A DNA stretch of 64,000 nt from CAVPCY01 sp963702525 (GTDB lineage: Bacteria > Actinomycetota > Coriobacteriia > Anaerosomatales > PHET01), in NCBI GenBank assembly GCA_963702525.1, contig CAVPCY010000021.1, positions 1 through 64,000 of the forward strand. The letters are read 5' to 3'. Positions 1 to 9,974 of the stretch are shown in pieces. The notes under the pieces were generated by a model. The model made no database searches. It was not told the origin of the DNA and worked only from the letters and a program-made list of their open reading frames with translations. The position numbers and the translations under genes are program-made. Numbering within the stretch: the stretch's first letter is position 1; each line of letters starts with the position of its first letter.

Positions 1-222
1 AGGCGGATACTCGATCTGCCAGTCGATGAAGGGCAAGCGGCCCTCGGCCATCCAGGTCGCGTACTTGAAGTAGCGCCACGTGTCCGAGTAGTCGAAGAAC
101 GGATAGAAGACCCGCCACACGTCGAGCACCCAGTACAGAAGCCCCCACGCCAGCGCCTGGGAGCCGACGCTGACTCCGAGCACCTTGAGCATTCGGTTCT
201 GAGATTCACTCAGCGGCGGCAT
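1..222 (-). CDS. Membrane glycosyltransferase-like protein, N-terminal part (gene runs off the window)
   Basis: Only the first 74 codons are present; the rest lies before the window. The ATG at 222 opens a protein whose N-terminus has a short hydrophilic lead, a first membrane segment (about residues 14-28), then a loop rich in aromatic residues (DYSDTWRYFKYATWMAEGRLP) ending in EYPP. A first loop of this kind, with DTWRYF and an EYPP ending, is typical of polyprenol-phosphate-dependent GT87/DUF2029-type glycosyltransferases. That assignment is inferred from a short fragment. It is transcribed divergently from another polytopic membrane protein at 361, and galU lies just beyond, which fits an envelope polysaccharide locus. 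Confidence 0.5.
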   Translation of the reverse strand, partial: MPPLSESQNRMLKVLGVSVGSQALAWGLLYWVLDVWRVFYPFFDYSDTWRYFKYATWMAEGRLPFIDWQIEYPP

Positions 223-360
223 GTCGTCCTTCCGAGTGGGGCTAGGGCGAATTCGGTACGGGGCAAGCGTACTAGTCGGATAGTATTATCCACACGCGCG
301 GACAAACCACATCACGTCCCCCGCTCTGCGACGACCGCGCCAACTGCCGAGGAAGGTGCC

Positions 361-1907
361 ATGACACGCCCTGACGAACAGCTCGGTCCACGCATCTCGC
401 TGGCCTTCGCCGCGGGTTTGGCGCTCTACTTCGCCGTCAGTGGCGGCGCCCTGACGATCGAGCCGATCACGCAGACGTGTCTGCTGGTCGGCGGGCTCGA
501 TTGGCCTGATCGCCGGCAGCTACATGGAAGCGGCGCTGTGCGCGGTCTCGGCGCTCGTGATCGGCATGTTCGTGTTCCCGGCCTACCAGGTCGCCGACGT
601 CGCCTACTCCTCGACATGGGCGATGCAACCGGCCTGCTCGCACTTGGCGGCGCGATCGTGGCGGCGCTGGTCCGCATCCAGGTCGAGAGCCGTGGCGAGG
701 TCGCGCGCATGTGGGTCACGCGCGGTCTGCTGGCGCTGGTGATCGTGAGCGGCTTCTGGACCACGTACTCGCTGTGGACGGCTCCGCAAGCGGCGGCAGC
801 TCGGCGTACGCGAGCTTCGACTTCCCGGTAGTGCCGCAGACGATGACCTCCGACAACGAGTTCTACCTTCGCGTTCAGCAGCTCATGCGTCAGGGTGAGC
901 CCTACTACACCGCATACCGTCAGGCCTATGCCGAGTTCCCCGCCTGGCCTCAAGAGCTGCCTCCCTCGGTACTCGGGTACCGGCTTCCCACCTTCTACTG
1001 GGCCTGGCTCGCATTGCCGAGCGCCTCGTGGCTCGTCTGGGCCATGGCGATCGCAGCGGGCATCGCCACAGCGGCCGCCTACGCGCTGGGCCAGTACCGG
1101 GCGGGCCCGGCGCTCGCCATCATCGGTGCAGGCGCCGTCTCGTCGCTCTACCTGTGGTCCGCGACCACGCTTTCGCTCGTGTTCGTCGAACCGTGGGCGG
1201 GCCTGCTGGTGCTGCTTGCGGTGGTGGTGCACGGCGAGTCGTCCGCGCCGGACTGGAAGCGCCGATTGATCGGCGCGGTGGCGCTTGTGGTTGTGGCGAC
1301 GCTCGTACGCGAGCTGTCGGCCGTGGCACTGATCGCCGGCATCGTCTACGCGCTGTTCGGCGAGGCCGATCAGCGCGCCTATCGGCTGACCGGTTGGGCA
1401 CTCGGGCTCGCAGCCGTGCTCGCCGGCTACCTTGCGCATATCTGGGCCATCGCCGGCGCCGTGGCGCCGCGTGCAGCGAGCAGCCTGCTGCAGGGCGGGT
1501 GGGAGTTCTTCATCGCGGGGCTGAGCGAGGGCAAGTACTTCTTCGGCGACCAGGCGTGGATCCAAGCGCTGCTCGTGGTGCTGGGCGTCGTCGGCCTGAT
1601 GGCGGTCCGAGACCGGGCATCCAAGATCGCCCTTGCGATGCTCACGGCCGTCCCACTGCTCTCGCTGCTCGTGTTCGGCAACGCCACGTTCGTGCCGGGC
1701 GGAACCAGCCAGGCGAACTACTGGAGCACCGTCGTGCTGCCGACGGCGCTCTGGCGATGCTGCCGTGGGCGTTCATGCTGGTGCCTCAGTGGAGGGCCGT
1801 GGTCATGCCCGAGGAGGCGACGACGGGTCAAGCCGGCGCGCAGCCGAAGAAGGCCGTCGGCAAGACCGAAGTCCGGCACGAAGACGTCCGGCAAGAAGAA
1901 GCGCTAG
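361..1907 (+). CDS. Polytopic membrane protein, GT39/PMT-like; frameshifted
   Basis: The hydrophobic protein must be read through about five frame changes (near 490, 610, 795, 1750 and 1870). It starts MTRPDEQLGP and ends in a lysine-rich tail, TSGKKKR. Around ten membrane segments can be seen. An extracytoplasmic loop after the first three carries DNEFYLRVQQLM and GYRLPTFYW, as in dolichyl/undecaprenyl-phosphate sugar-dependent mannosyltransferase-like membrane proteins. Substrate unknown. It ends 5 bases from the convergent end of galU. Because the same protein continues after each break, the breaks are more likely base-call errors than true inactivation, but this is the most damaged gene of the envelope block. 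Confidence 0.5.
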
Positions 1908-1912
1908 CCGAG

Positions 1913-2789
1913 CTACTCCTCGGCGTCTTCCACGCAGCCGAGGATCCGCTCGAGCGTCTCGCGCAACGCCGAGCCGTACTCGGCATCCGTGAGCCCGATC
2001 ATCACGTTGGCCTCGAGCCACGAGATCACGTTGCCGGTGTCGAAGCCCTCGTCCGGCTCGACGACCACGGCGTAGAGCTCCTCGGTCTTGAGCAGCTCGA
2101 CACAGCGCGTCGGTGAGCTGGATCTCCTCGCCGCGTCCGGGCTTCACGCGCGGCAGGATCTCCATGATCTTGGGCGTGAGCAGGTATCGGCCGAAGATCG
2201 CCAGGTTGCTCGGCGCGTCGTTGATCGCCGGCTTCTCGACCAGGCCGGTGACTTGCCACACGCCGTCCTCGACCTGGGTGCCGTCGATCACGCCGTAGCG
2301 GGAGACGTACTCCTCGGGCACGGGAATCACGCCGATGACGCTCGCGCCGGTGCGCTCGTGTACTTCGCGCAGCCGAGGCAGCACGCCGTTGTCGGGCACC
2401 AGCACATCGCCGAGAAGGACGTAGAACGGCTCGTCGTTGGTGAACGGCGCGCCGCACATGACCGCGTGCCCCAGGCCCTTCGGCCGCTTCTGGCGGACGT
2501 AGAAGACCTCGGCGAGCTCGGAGATCGCGCGGACCTGGCGCAGGCGCTGGACGTTGCCGGTGTGCTCGAGCAGCTCCTCGAGTTCGATGGAGCGGTCGAA
2601 GTGGTCCTCGATGGCGCGCTTTCCTCGGCCGGTGACGATGAGCACGTCGTCGGCGTGGGCGGCGACGGCTTCCTCGACCACGTACTGGATGACCGGCTTG
2701 TCGACCACCGGGAGCATCTCTTTGGGCTGCGACTTGGTCACCGGCAGGAAGCGGGTGCCGAGTCCCGCGGCGGGGATGATCGCTTTCAT
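1913..2789 (-). CDS. galU: UTP--glucose-1-phosphate uridylyltransferase
   Basis: Makes UDP-glucose from UTP and glucose 1-phosphate for cell-envelope sugars. The start MKAIIPAAGLGTRFLPVTK is the family's nucleotide-binding signature, and LPVVDKPVIQYVVEEA follows as expected. Further sugar-site motifs include GLGHAV, LLGDVL and VEKP. Near 2100 the reading frame shifts by one base just after EIQLTDAL. The C-terminal part (LLKTEELYAVVVEPDEGFD, then DTGNVISWLEANV) continues in the next frame to a TAG at 1913. Total length of about 292 residues is normal for bacterial GalU. It sits directly downstream of hemL (12 bases apart) and convergent with the membrane protein at 361. Confidence 0.93.
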
Positions 2790-2801
2790 CTGCGCCCTTT
2801 C

Positions 2802-4083
2802 CTACAGCGTCTTCATGACGTCGGTCGCGGCCTCGACGAAGCGCTCGATCTCCTCATCGGTGTGCGCCATCGAGACGAAGCACGCCTCGTACTGGCTCGG
2901 CGCGAGCCAGAAGCCCTTGTCGAGCATGCCGCGGAAGTACTTCGCGTAGCGCTCGGTGTCGCTCGTGGATGCGGTCGCCCAGTTGGAGACCTCGAGGTGC
3001 GTGAAGAACATCGTGGACATCGAGCCCACGCGGTTGCAGTGCGTGTGGATCGCCGAGTTGCCGGCGGCGCGGCACATCCCGTCCGCGAGCTTCTTGCCCT
3101 TGCGGTCGAGCTCCTCGTAGACGCCCGGCTCCGAGAGCGCCTGCAGCGTTGCGAGGCCGGCCACCATCGCGATCGGGTTGCCCGACAGCGTGCCCGCCTG
3201 ATAGACGGGGCCGGTGGGCGCCAGCTTCTCCATGATCTCGGCCTTGCCGCCGAACGCTCCCACAGGGAAGCCTCCGCCGATGATCTTGCCCAGCGTGGTG
3301 AGGTCCGGCGTCACGCCGTAGAGCTCCTGCGCGCCGCCGAGCGCGACGCGGAAGCCGCTGATGACCTCGTCGAAGATCAGCACGACGCCGAACGCGTCGC
3401 AGAGCTCGCGTAGCCCCTGGAGGAAGCCCGGCTTGGGCGGCACGACGCCCATGTTGCCGGCGATCGGCTCGAGGATGATCGCGGCGACCAGGTCGCCTTG
3501 GGCCTCGAGCGCCTCGCGCACCGCGTCGAGGTCGTTGTAGGGCAGCACGATGGTGTCGCCGGCCGCGCCCTTGGTCACGCCGGGCGTCGACGGGATGCCC
3601 AGCGTCAGCAGGCCCGACCCCGCCGCCACCAGAAGCGCGTCGGAGTGGCCGTGGTAGTTGCCGTCGAACTTGATGAACTTCTCTCGGCCGGTGTAGCCGC
3701 GCGCAAGACGGATCGCGCTCATCGTGGCCTCGGTGCCGCTCGAGACGAAGCGCACCATCTCGATGCTGGGCACGGCGTCGATGACCGCCTCGGCCGCGGC
3801 CACCTCGATGCAGGTGGGCGCACCGTAGCTGGTGCCGCGCTCGAGCTGCGCGCGCACGACCTCGAGCACCGGCTCGTAGGCGTGGCCCAGGATCATCGGC
3901 CCCCAGCTGGCCGACGAAGTCGACGTACTCGCGCCCGTCGATGTCCCAGATGTGGCTGCCCTTCGCGCGGTCCACGAAGCGCGGCTCGATGCCCACGCTC
4001 TTGTACGCGCGCACCGGCGAGTTCACGCCGCCGGGAATCACGTTGCATGCTGCCGAGAAGAACTCGGATGAGGACTGCGTCAT
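2802..4083 (-). CDS. hemL: Glutamate-1-semialdehyde 2,1-aminomutase
   Basis: PLP enzyme that turns glutamate-1-semialdehyde into 5-aminolevulinate in the C5 heme pathway; its partner HemA is encoded at 13.7-15.1 kb. The start MTQSSSEFFSAACNVIPGG and PVRAYKSVG match the family. Later come VRFVSSGTEATMSAIRLAR (PLP phosphate region), ILEPIAGNMG, IFDEVISGFR and the catalytic lysine in TTLGKIIGGGFPVG. One frameshift lies near 3900, between VDFVG and GPMILGHAYEPV. About 427 residues in all, the usual size. A TAGAAT -10-like hexamer lies on this strand at 4159-4164, about 76 bases before the ATG, but no good -35 is visible. Confidence 0.93.
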
Positions 4084-4229
4084 GAGATCAGGGCCTTTCG
4101 TCTCGAAGCAACGGGGCTGTCGGCGCAGCCGCGAGGGGCCGTGCGTGCAGCAAGCGACATTCTACCGCAGGCGTGTGCCGTTCTGCGCCGAGCGGCGGAC
4201 CTTCCCGCAGGCGTCGTGCGGCGCGCGGC

Positions 4230-4608
4230 TCAGGCCGTGAGCGCCACGGTGATGACGCCGAAGACGACGAGCAGGATCCCCAGCCACTGAGCGGGCGTCA
4301 GCCATTCGCCCAACGCGATCACCGAGACGCCCGCGATGAAGACGTAGCTCAGCCCCAGGAACGGGTAGGCGATCGAGAGCGGCACCGTCGCCAGCGCGAG
4401 GACCCACAGTGCCGCCGAGAGCGCGTAGAGGATCAGGCCGGCCCAGACCATCGGCACCGAGGCCACGTCGAGCGGCGAGCCTGACCGGCGTGCGCAGACG
4501 CTGCCTGCCGATCGGCCCCACGCGGTTCATGCCGAGCTTGAGCAGCGTCTGGCCGGTGACGACCAGCGCAACCGCCCCAAGCACGTATGCGAGTGCGTGC
4601 GGACTCAT
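4230..4608 (-). CDS. Small multidrug resistance/EamA-type membrane protein (ArnE/ArnF-like)
   Basis: About 125 residues with four membrane helices. It starts MSPHALAYVLGAVALVVTG followed by QTLLKLGMNRVGPIG. After a frameshift near 4480 it continues ASVPMVWAGLILYALSAALW to PAQWLGILLVVFGVITVALTA. The QxLLKLGM helix and the late GExLTPxQWxGixLixxG motif are typical of SMR/EamA half-transporters such as the lipid-linked sugar flippase subunits ArnE and ArnF. Its ATG overlaps the stop of the upstream GT2-SMR gene (ATGA), so the two are translationally coupled and could form a heterodimeric flippase. Substrate not determinable. Confidence 0.72.
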
Positions 4609-5742
4609 CGGCCGCCCACCCGCTTGACCGGAGCCACTCCCAGCCAGCCCACGAGCAAGACACGCCAGCGCGATGATGAACACGCCCGCCCATCTCGCCG
4701 GTGAGACCGTCTCGCCGGCGAGCGCCGCCATCAGCACGACGATGATGTAGCCGCTCGCCCCGAGCGGGTAGGCCACCGAGAGCTCCATGCGCGAAAGAAC
4801 ACCCAGCCACAGCGCGGATGACACGGCGTAGAGCATGAGCCCCGCGAGCACGGTCGGGGACACAGCAGCGTGCGCGAGCGTGTCCGCGACACTGAGGTCG
4901 GCCGACCCGAGCATCCCCAGCCGCAGCAGGAGCTGCGCCGTAGAGCTGAACGCGATCGCCGAGAACGCGACCACCAGGGTCGCGACGGGCACCGGCTTGC
5001 GCCGCGTCGACGCGACCTTGGCGATGACGCGGAAGTACGCCCCGATCGTGGGCACGATCTTGATCGCCGATGCCTTGCGCTTGTCTTGGTAGCGGAGCAC
5101 GAACGGCACCTCTGCGAAGGCCGCGTCTTCGCGCAGCCTCTCGGCGATCTCGAGCATGCAGGCGAACCCGCGCTCGCTCACGAAGTCGTCTCCGTAGACC
5201 GAGAAGCCGTGAGCGACGATGCTCGACCGGTACGCACGAAACCCGCACGAGTAGTCGCGCACTCCGCGGATCGGGCGCACGAGCGTGACCATCGCCGATG
5301 CCGTGTAGCTCAGCAGCCGGCGCAGCGCCGAGAGCCCCTCGACGCCCGAGCCGGGCCTGTATCGCGATGCGATGACGACGTCGTAGCCTTCGTCGAGCTT
5401 CGCTACGAGCGCGGGTGCGTAGCCGGGATCCTGGGTGAGGTCGGCGTCGAGCGTGATGATGACGTCGTCGGTCCCCGCGGCTTCGCTGGCAGCCCGCAGG
5501 CCGCGCCGGATCGTGACCCCCAGCCCCGCATTCGGCTCGTTTCGCAAGACCTCGACCGGCAGCCCATCTGCTGCCTTGCCGCGTGCGATATCGCCGGTGG
5601 TATCGGCGCTGCCGTCGTCGACGACGATCATGCTCCAGCGCCAGCCCGCCGCGGTGGACACCTCGGCGATCCGGTCGATGAGATCTGCGATCGACGCGGC
5701 CTCGTTGTAGGCCGGCACGACCCAGTAGATCTGGCGTGACAC
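4605..5742 (-). CDS. GT2 glycosyltransferase fused to an SMR/EamA-type membrane domain
   Basis: Residues 1 to about 230 are a DPM1/ArnC-like family 2 glycosyltransferase: WVVPAYNEAASIADLIDRI, IVVDDGSADTTGDIA, and the DxD-type metal site in ITLDADLTQDPGY, then SGVEGLSALRRLLSY. The same frame runs on into a four-helix SMR-like domain (AQLLLRLGMLGS, LSVAYPLGASGYIIVVLM, SPARWAGVFIIALAC). A single frameshift near 4665 restores a normal end (GWLGVAPVKRVGGR, stop TGA) that overlaps the next ATG. Start is GTG at 5742, 8 bases after the upstream stop. Such a fusion would join sugar loading onto a polyprenyl carrier with its flipping. A lost stop between two originally separate genes cannot be excluded. 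Confidence 0.75.
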
Positions 5743-5750
5743 CAGGAGTC

Positions 5751-6114
5751 TCAGTCCTTGTACACGAGGTGTTTGAGCACCCAGGTGAGTTCGTCGTCGG
5801 CCACGAACACGCCGAACGGAACGTCGGACTTGATGCGCTCCGCAAGACCCGAGTCGCCGCCAACGAACACGAGCAAGCGGGCGCGGCAGGTCCGGATCGC
5901 CGAGCATCGCCTTCGCGAGCTCGTGGACCACTTGCTCGGGGCCGGTCGCGAGGTTGAAGACGGTCGCGACCGGAGCGGTGGCTTCGATGGTCTCCAGCGC
6001 GGTCGCGAAGGCGGGATCGACCATCTCGGTCTCCCATCCCAGCTCGCGCATGGGTTCGGCCATCGCCGCGTACTGGTCGGCATCGCCACAGACGAACACG
6101 AGAGTGTCGGACAT
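5751..6114 (-). CDS. CheY-fold-like hypothetical protein lacking a phosphoacceptor Asp
   Basis: About 120 residues read across one frameshift near 5880. The ATG at 6114 has a good ribosome-binding site (GGAGGT, 8 bases upstream). The pattern of alternating strands and helices (TLVFVCGDADQYAAMAEPM, ATVFNLATGPEQVVHELA, RLLVFVGGD, PFGVFVADDELTWVLKHLV) resembles a Rossmann/receiver fold. No aspartate stands at the usual end of strand 3, where VFNLATG is found instead, so it is unlikely to be a phosphorylated receiver. It is the first gene of the GT2-SMR operon, so a role with that glycosyltransferase is possible but unproven. Not recognised further. Confidence 0.55.
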
Positions 6115-6287
6115 GGTCACTGACCTCCGAGTGCTACAGACCCGTCGCCATATCGAATGATACCAGCCCGGCTGCGGCCGGATGCCCGTCGATCGCTGAG
6201 ATCCCGCGACGGCGCCTCGGATCCGCGACTGGGTTATCCTCGTTGTCGGCCCCACCGCGAGCGAGCGACGTCGTACTCCCGAGGTGT

Positions 6288-7320
6288 GTGGCCACAGTGA
6301 CAGCCCCCAGCCGGAGCCTACTCGTGAACCTGCGCCGCGCAACCAGAACCATCATCGTCGCCGCGATGCTCAGCGCGCTCGTCTACGCGGCGCTGGCCGC
6401 GCTCACCGACACGCAGTCCATCGCGGCCGCGCTCCGGGGCTTCCCGCTGCCCGTTCTCGGCGCGATGGTGGCTCTCACCTTGGGGTGCTACCTCACCAGG
6501 GCGATACGCTGGTCCTACCTGATGCGCACGATGGGCACGCCGATGCGTGCTCGCGACGCCGTCTACACCCAGATCTCGGGCATGACGATGACCGTTACGC
6601 CGGGCAAGGTCGGAGAGGTGCTCAAGGCGTATCATGGCTCGCGAGTTCGCCGGACTGCCCATGGCGAGCGGCGTGGCGGTCGTGTTCTGCGAGAGGCTCG
6701 CCGACCTCATAGCGGTCATCGCGCTCTCGGCCGGGGCGGTCTCAGTGCTGGGCAGCAGCCTGCCGGCGCTCGTGGCCATCGCGGCAGCCGTTCTCGGCGG
6801 GACTGCGCTGCTCAACTCGAAGCGCTTCCACGCCATCGTGCTTCGCGCCGCCGAGCGACAGCCGTGGCTGCGCACCCATCACGGCTCGGCAACCGTCGTC
6901 TCGGACACGGTGCGCACGATGCTCTCGCCCAGGCCGCTCATCGTCTCCGCGCTGTTGTCGTGCTTCGCATGGGGGCTCGAAGGCATCGCCTTCGGACTGT
7001 GCATCCGAGGACTGGGCTTCGACGGGCTCACGATGGGTGCCGCGGTCGCCGTCTACGCCATCTCGACGATCCTGGGTGCGCTGACGTTCCTGCCTGGGGG
7101 CATCGGACTCACAGAGGCATCGATGGCCGGGCTGCTCATCGCCGCTGGTATGGCGGGACCGGACGCCTCGGCAGCTACCCTGCTCATCCGCTTGGTCACG
7201 ATGTGGTTCGGGGTGGGCTTGGGATGGGCGGTGCTGTTCACCCGCCCGGCCGTGGTGCGCAAGCTTGCCGGCTTCGAGTCTGCCGAGCCGGACTCGCAAG
7301 CTAGGGCTTGCGCGCCCTGA
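6288..7320 (+). CDS. LPG-synthase-like transmembrane (flippase-like) protein
   Basis: Integral membrane protein of the lysylphosphatidylglycerol synthase TM / UPF0104 family, about 345 residues with eight or so helices. Diagnostic pieces are LPVLGAMVALTLGCYLTRAIRWSYLMRTMG, MTVTPGKVGEVLKAY, SGVAVVFCERLADLIAVIAL and GALTFLPGGIGLTEASMAGLL (listed as separate motifs along the protein, each in its expected order). A frameshift near 6640 splits the gene within GEVLKAY...REFAGLPMASG. Start is uncertain: GTG at 6288 or 6297, with a TTG possible at 6243. Family members act in glycolipid or polyprenyl-lipid handling, which fits the glycosyltransferases next door. The 3' end overlaps the convergent gene at 7301 by 20 bases. 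Confidence 0.72.
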
Positions 7321-7712
7321 GCCCCACGATGAGCGCGGTCACGCCCGTCACGAGCGGCGCGAGGAAGAACACCGCCGTCAGCGCGTAGAGCATCGCGTCC
7401 GGCATCAGGTAGTCGAAGCTGAACCGGAAGTACGTCCACACACCGCCGTAGAGCACTGCCGAGACGATGGCGATCGCACTACCCACCGAGCGTGCCGGGA
7501 CAGTCGAGAGCGCCGCCAGCACGACCACCACAAGCAGGGCGATCGTGAAGCCCAGCGCCGAGTCCTCCATGTCCACGCCGGCGAACAGGCCGATCATCAG
7601 CGCGACCCAGCCGAGCGTGCACAGCGCCCCGAAGACGACGGGCAGCAGCCACTTCGCGCTCACCGGCACGCTGCGGCCTTTGGATTTCGGGCGTGGTTGA
7701 CTCCTCGGCCAC
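7301..7712 (-). CDS. Small four-helix membrane protein, unknown function
   Basis: About 137 residues. The GTG at 7712 has a very strong ribosome-binding site (GGGGGAGGG, 6 bases upstream) and opens with MAEESTTPEIQRPQ (GTG read as Met). A frameshift near 7670 leads into the hydrophobic body VPVSAKWLLPVVFGALCTLG, with four membrane spans and the end ALIVGLRARKP. If no frameshift is assumed the protein would begin at GTG 7669. No family recognised. Its 3' end overlaps the LPG-type gene on the other strand. A short inverted repeat, AGGGC(6)GCCCT at 7303-7318, sits in the overlap and could help stop both transcripts. Confidence 0.5.
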
Positions 7713-7751
7713 TGCGGACCCTCCCCCTGATGATCGGAACTCCTGAGACTG

Positions 7752-9185
7752 CTATTCGTGACCGGAGGTCGAGACTCCTACGTCGGCCGCGGCCTCTTCG
7801 AGCGAGCACTCGCCCTTCCACGCCGGCGGCTCGTAGGCGCAGTACGGCTCGGCTTCCATGTAGTCGCCGGTCGCCTCGAGCGCTCGCGCACGGCAGCCGC
7901 CGCAGACGGCCTTGAACTCGCACGCCCCGCACTTGCCCTTGAGCAGCGAGTAGTCGCGCAGGTCGTTGAAGACCTTGGACTCGGTCCAGATCTCCGAGAA
8001 CGGCTTCTCCTTGACGTTGCCCAGCTGCATGTCGAAGTAGCCGCACGGCTGGATGTCGCCGATGTGGCTCACGAAGCAGAAGGTGATGCCGCCGAGACAC
8101 CCGCGCGTCATCGCGTCGAGCCCGTACTCCTCGCGCGTGACCTTCTTGCCCTCGGCCTTGGCGAGCTGGCGGATGATGCGGTAGTAGTGCGGCGCGTCGG
8201 TGGGCTTGAAATGCAGCGGGCTGGTCTTCTGGCGGTGGTACGCCCAGGTCAGCACCTTCTCGTACTCCTCGGGAGGCAGCTCCTCGGCAAGGATCTCCGA
8301 GCCTCGGCCGGTGGGCACGAGCATGAAGATGTGGAACGCGTCGACGTTGAGCGACTCGGCGAGGTCGTGGATCTCCTCGATGAGGTGCGCGTTGCGCGTG
8401 GTGACGGTGGTGTTGATCTGCACGCCGACGCCGTGCGCCTTGGCCATCTTGATGCCGGCGATCGTCTGGTCGAAGCATCCGGGCTGCGCACGGAACTCGT
8501 CGTGCCCCTCGGCTGTGGGGAAGTCGACCGAGACGCTGATGCGCGGGATCTTGTGCTCGGCCATCTTGGCCGCGATGTCCTCGGTGATCAGCGTGGCGTT
8601 GGTGCCGATGACCGGCATCGCGCCCTTCTCGTGCGCGTAGTCGACGATCTCCCAGATGTCGGGGCGCATGAGCGGCTCGCCGCCGGTCAGGATGATGATG
8701 GGGTTGGAGATGGTGACGATGTCGTCGATCGTCGCCTTGATCTCGTCGAGCGACAACTCGCCGTGGTAGTGGCCGAACTCAGCGGCCGCGCGGCAGTGCA
8801 CGCAGCTCAGGTTGCAGCTGCGCGTGATCTCCCACGCGATGATGCGCGGCGCCTTGATGCCGGTGCGCTCCTGGTAGGCGATCGCAGCCGGGCCGCCGCC
8901 GGGGCGGAAGCCCACCGAGCGCGCGCCGCCGTGACGCTGGCGCTCGCCCGGGACCGCCGGGGACGCCGGCGGGATGGCCGCCGGGTGACCGCCGACCCAG
9001 CGGCGAAGCCAGCGAGGAGGGCTGCCCGGGTGGCCGTCCCCAACCGGGATCGCCACCGCGGCCTGGCCGCAGCCGGCCTCGGCCTCGGCCATCTCCTGCT
9101 CGTCGATCGTGCCCTCGTCCTCGCCGAACTCCTCTTCGAGCTCGAGGTCCGGACGCGCCGACGAATCGCCTACGTTCTCAGCCAT
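7752..9185 (-). CDS. ahbD: AhbD-like heme synthase (radical SAM, Fe-coproporphyrin III decarboxylase)
   Basis: Radical SAM/SPASM protein of 477 residues, intact. It carries the [4Fe-4S]/SAM motif CNLSCVHC (C124, C128, C131), TGGEPL, and the stretches HIFMLVPTGRGSE, APHYYRIIRQLAK and GLDAMTRGCLGGITFCFVSH, which I recognise as close to AhbD of sulfate reducers. The end has the SPASM cysteines CGACEFKAVCGGCRARA. AhbD performs the last step of the siroheme-dependent heme route, decarboxylating two propionates to give heme b. Start ATG 9185 follows GAGGAG. The first 110 residues are unusual: an acidic part and a Pro/Gly/Arg-rich part with no clear homologue. A NirJ-type relative is the main alternative. 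Confidence 0.85.
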   Translation of the reverse strand: MAENVGDSSARPDLELEEEFGEDEGTIDEQEMAEAEAGCGQAAVAIPVGDGHPGSPPRWLRRWVGGHPAAIPPASPAVPGERQRHGGARSVGFRPGGGPAAIAYQERTGIKAPRIIAWEITRSCNLSCVHCRAAAEFGHYHGELSLDEIKATIDDIVTISNPIIILTGGEPLMRPDIWEIVDYAHEKGAMPVIGTNATLITEDIAAKMAEHKIPRISVSVDFPTAEGHDEFRAQPGCFDQTIAGIKMAKAHGVGVQINTTVTTRNAHLIEEIHDLAESLNVDAFHIFMLVPTGRGSEILAEELPPEEYEKVLTWAYHRQKTSPLHFKPTDAPHYYRIIRQLAKAEGKKVTREEYGLDAMTRGCLGGITFCFVSHIGDIQPCGYFDMQLGNVKEKPFSEIWTESKVFNDLRDYSLLKGKCGACEFKAVCGGCRARALEATGDYMEAEPYCAYEPPAWKGECSLEEAAADVGVSTSGHE

Positions 9186-9295
9186 GAATCTCCTCAAGTC
9201 TTCTGAACAAGTAGGGGCCGCTCGCCCTGCGGGTGCGCCTGCGAAGCCGTTGCAAGAACCGCGCCGAGCGCGGCGGCGACGCCGAGAGCACCATC

Positions 9296-9662
9296 TTAGT
9301 CGATTCGGCGTTCTTGGCCCTGTACGATCGCGAGGAGCGTCGCGAGTGCGTCGAAGAGAGCAGGCACGTCTCGCGAAGCCATCTCGAAAACCGCATCCGC
9401 GTCGATGTCGAAGTACCCGTGAGTGAGGCGATTCCGAGCGGAGGCCATGGCCGCCCAAGGGATGCCGGGGTCCATTCGCTGCGTCTTGTCTGAGACGCCA
9501 TTCGCGGCTTCGCCGAGAATCTCAAGGTAATGCACCAGGAGCATCAGGTGATCCTCGTCGTTCGCGAGTTCGCTGGCCGATGCCGGAGTCAGACGTTTCA
9601 GCGGCGGCGATTGCGCGAAGCATGTCCTCCAGTCGCGCGGCGTCCGACCTCCGCGCCGTCAT
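9296..9662 (-). CDS. hepT: HepT-like toxin (HEPN RNase/AMPylation target) of a type VII TA pair
   Basis: HEPN-domain protein of about 120 residues, read through one frameshift near 9575: TARRSDAARLEDMLRAIAAA, then MLLVHYLEILGEAANGVSD. The R-X4-H-X-Y active motif is present as RNRLTHGY. The ATG at 9662 overlaps the stop of the upstream nucleotidyltransferase gene (ATGA), the usual coupling of MntA-HepT pairs. In studied pairs HepT is an RNase and MntA silences it by adding AMP to the Tyr of this motif. Whether the pair works here depends on whether the frameshifts are real. Confidence 0.8.
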
Positions 9663-9974
9663 ATCGGCACGACCTCGGCCATGATGTTCTCTCGGATCGC
9701 CGGCTTGAGTGTCCGAGAGGGCACCACATCGACTCGATGCCCGAGAACCGCTTCGAGCTCGAACCTGAATACGCCCGAGATCGAGGTAGGAAGCGTGTTC
9801 CTCAAGGTCGACGAGTATGTCGATATCGCTGGCCGGGCCAGCATCACCCCTGGCGACCGAGCCGAAGAGCCGCGGATTCGACGCGCGGTTCGCGTTCACG
9901 ACGTCGATGATCTGCTTCCGGTGCCGCTCGACGGCGCCGCGCAACTCCAGGGCATAGTCCTCATCGGCGTTCAC
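9659..9974 (-). CDS. mntA: MntA-like minimal nucleotidyltransferase antitoxin (may be fused to the upstream HTH)
   Basis: MNT-domain protein. The frame starting at GTG 9974 gives LRGAVERHRKQIIDVVNA, RLFGSVARGDAGPASDIDIL (the GSx10DxD catalytic signature) and YLDLGR. After a frameshift near 9815 the C-terminus FRFELEAVLGHRVDVV and AIRENIMAEVVPI continues to a TGA at 9659. Upstream of GTG 9974 the same frame stays open to 10062 and encodes REAQAVYCARCGATVNADED. The true protein may therefore begin further up and include the HTH segment at 9961-10206. Downstream coupling to hepT supports an antitoxin role. Confidence 0.75.
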
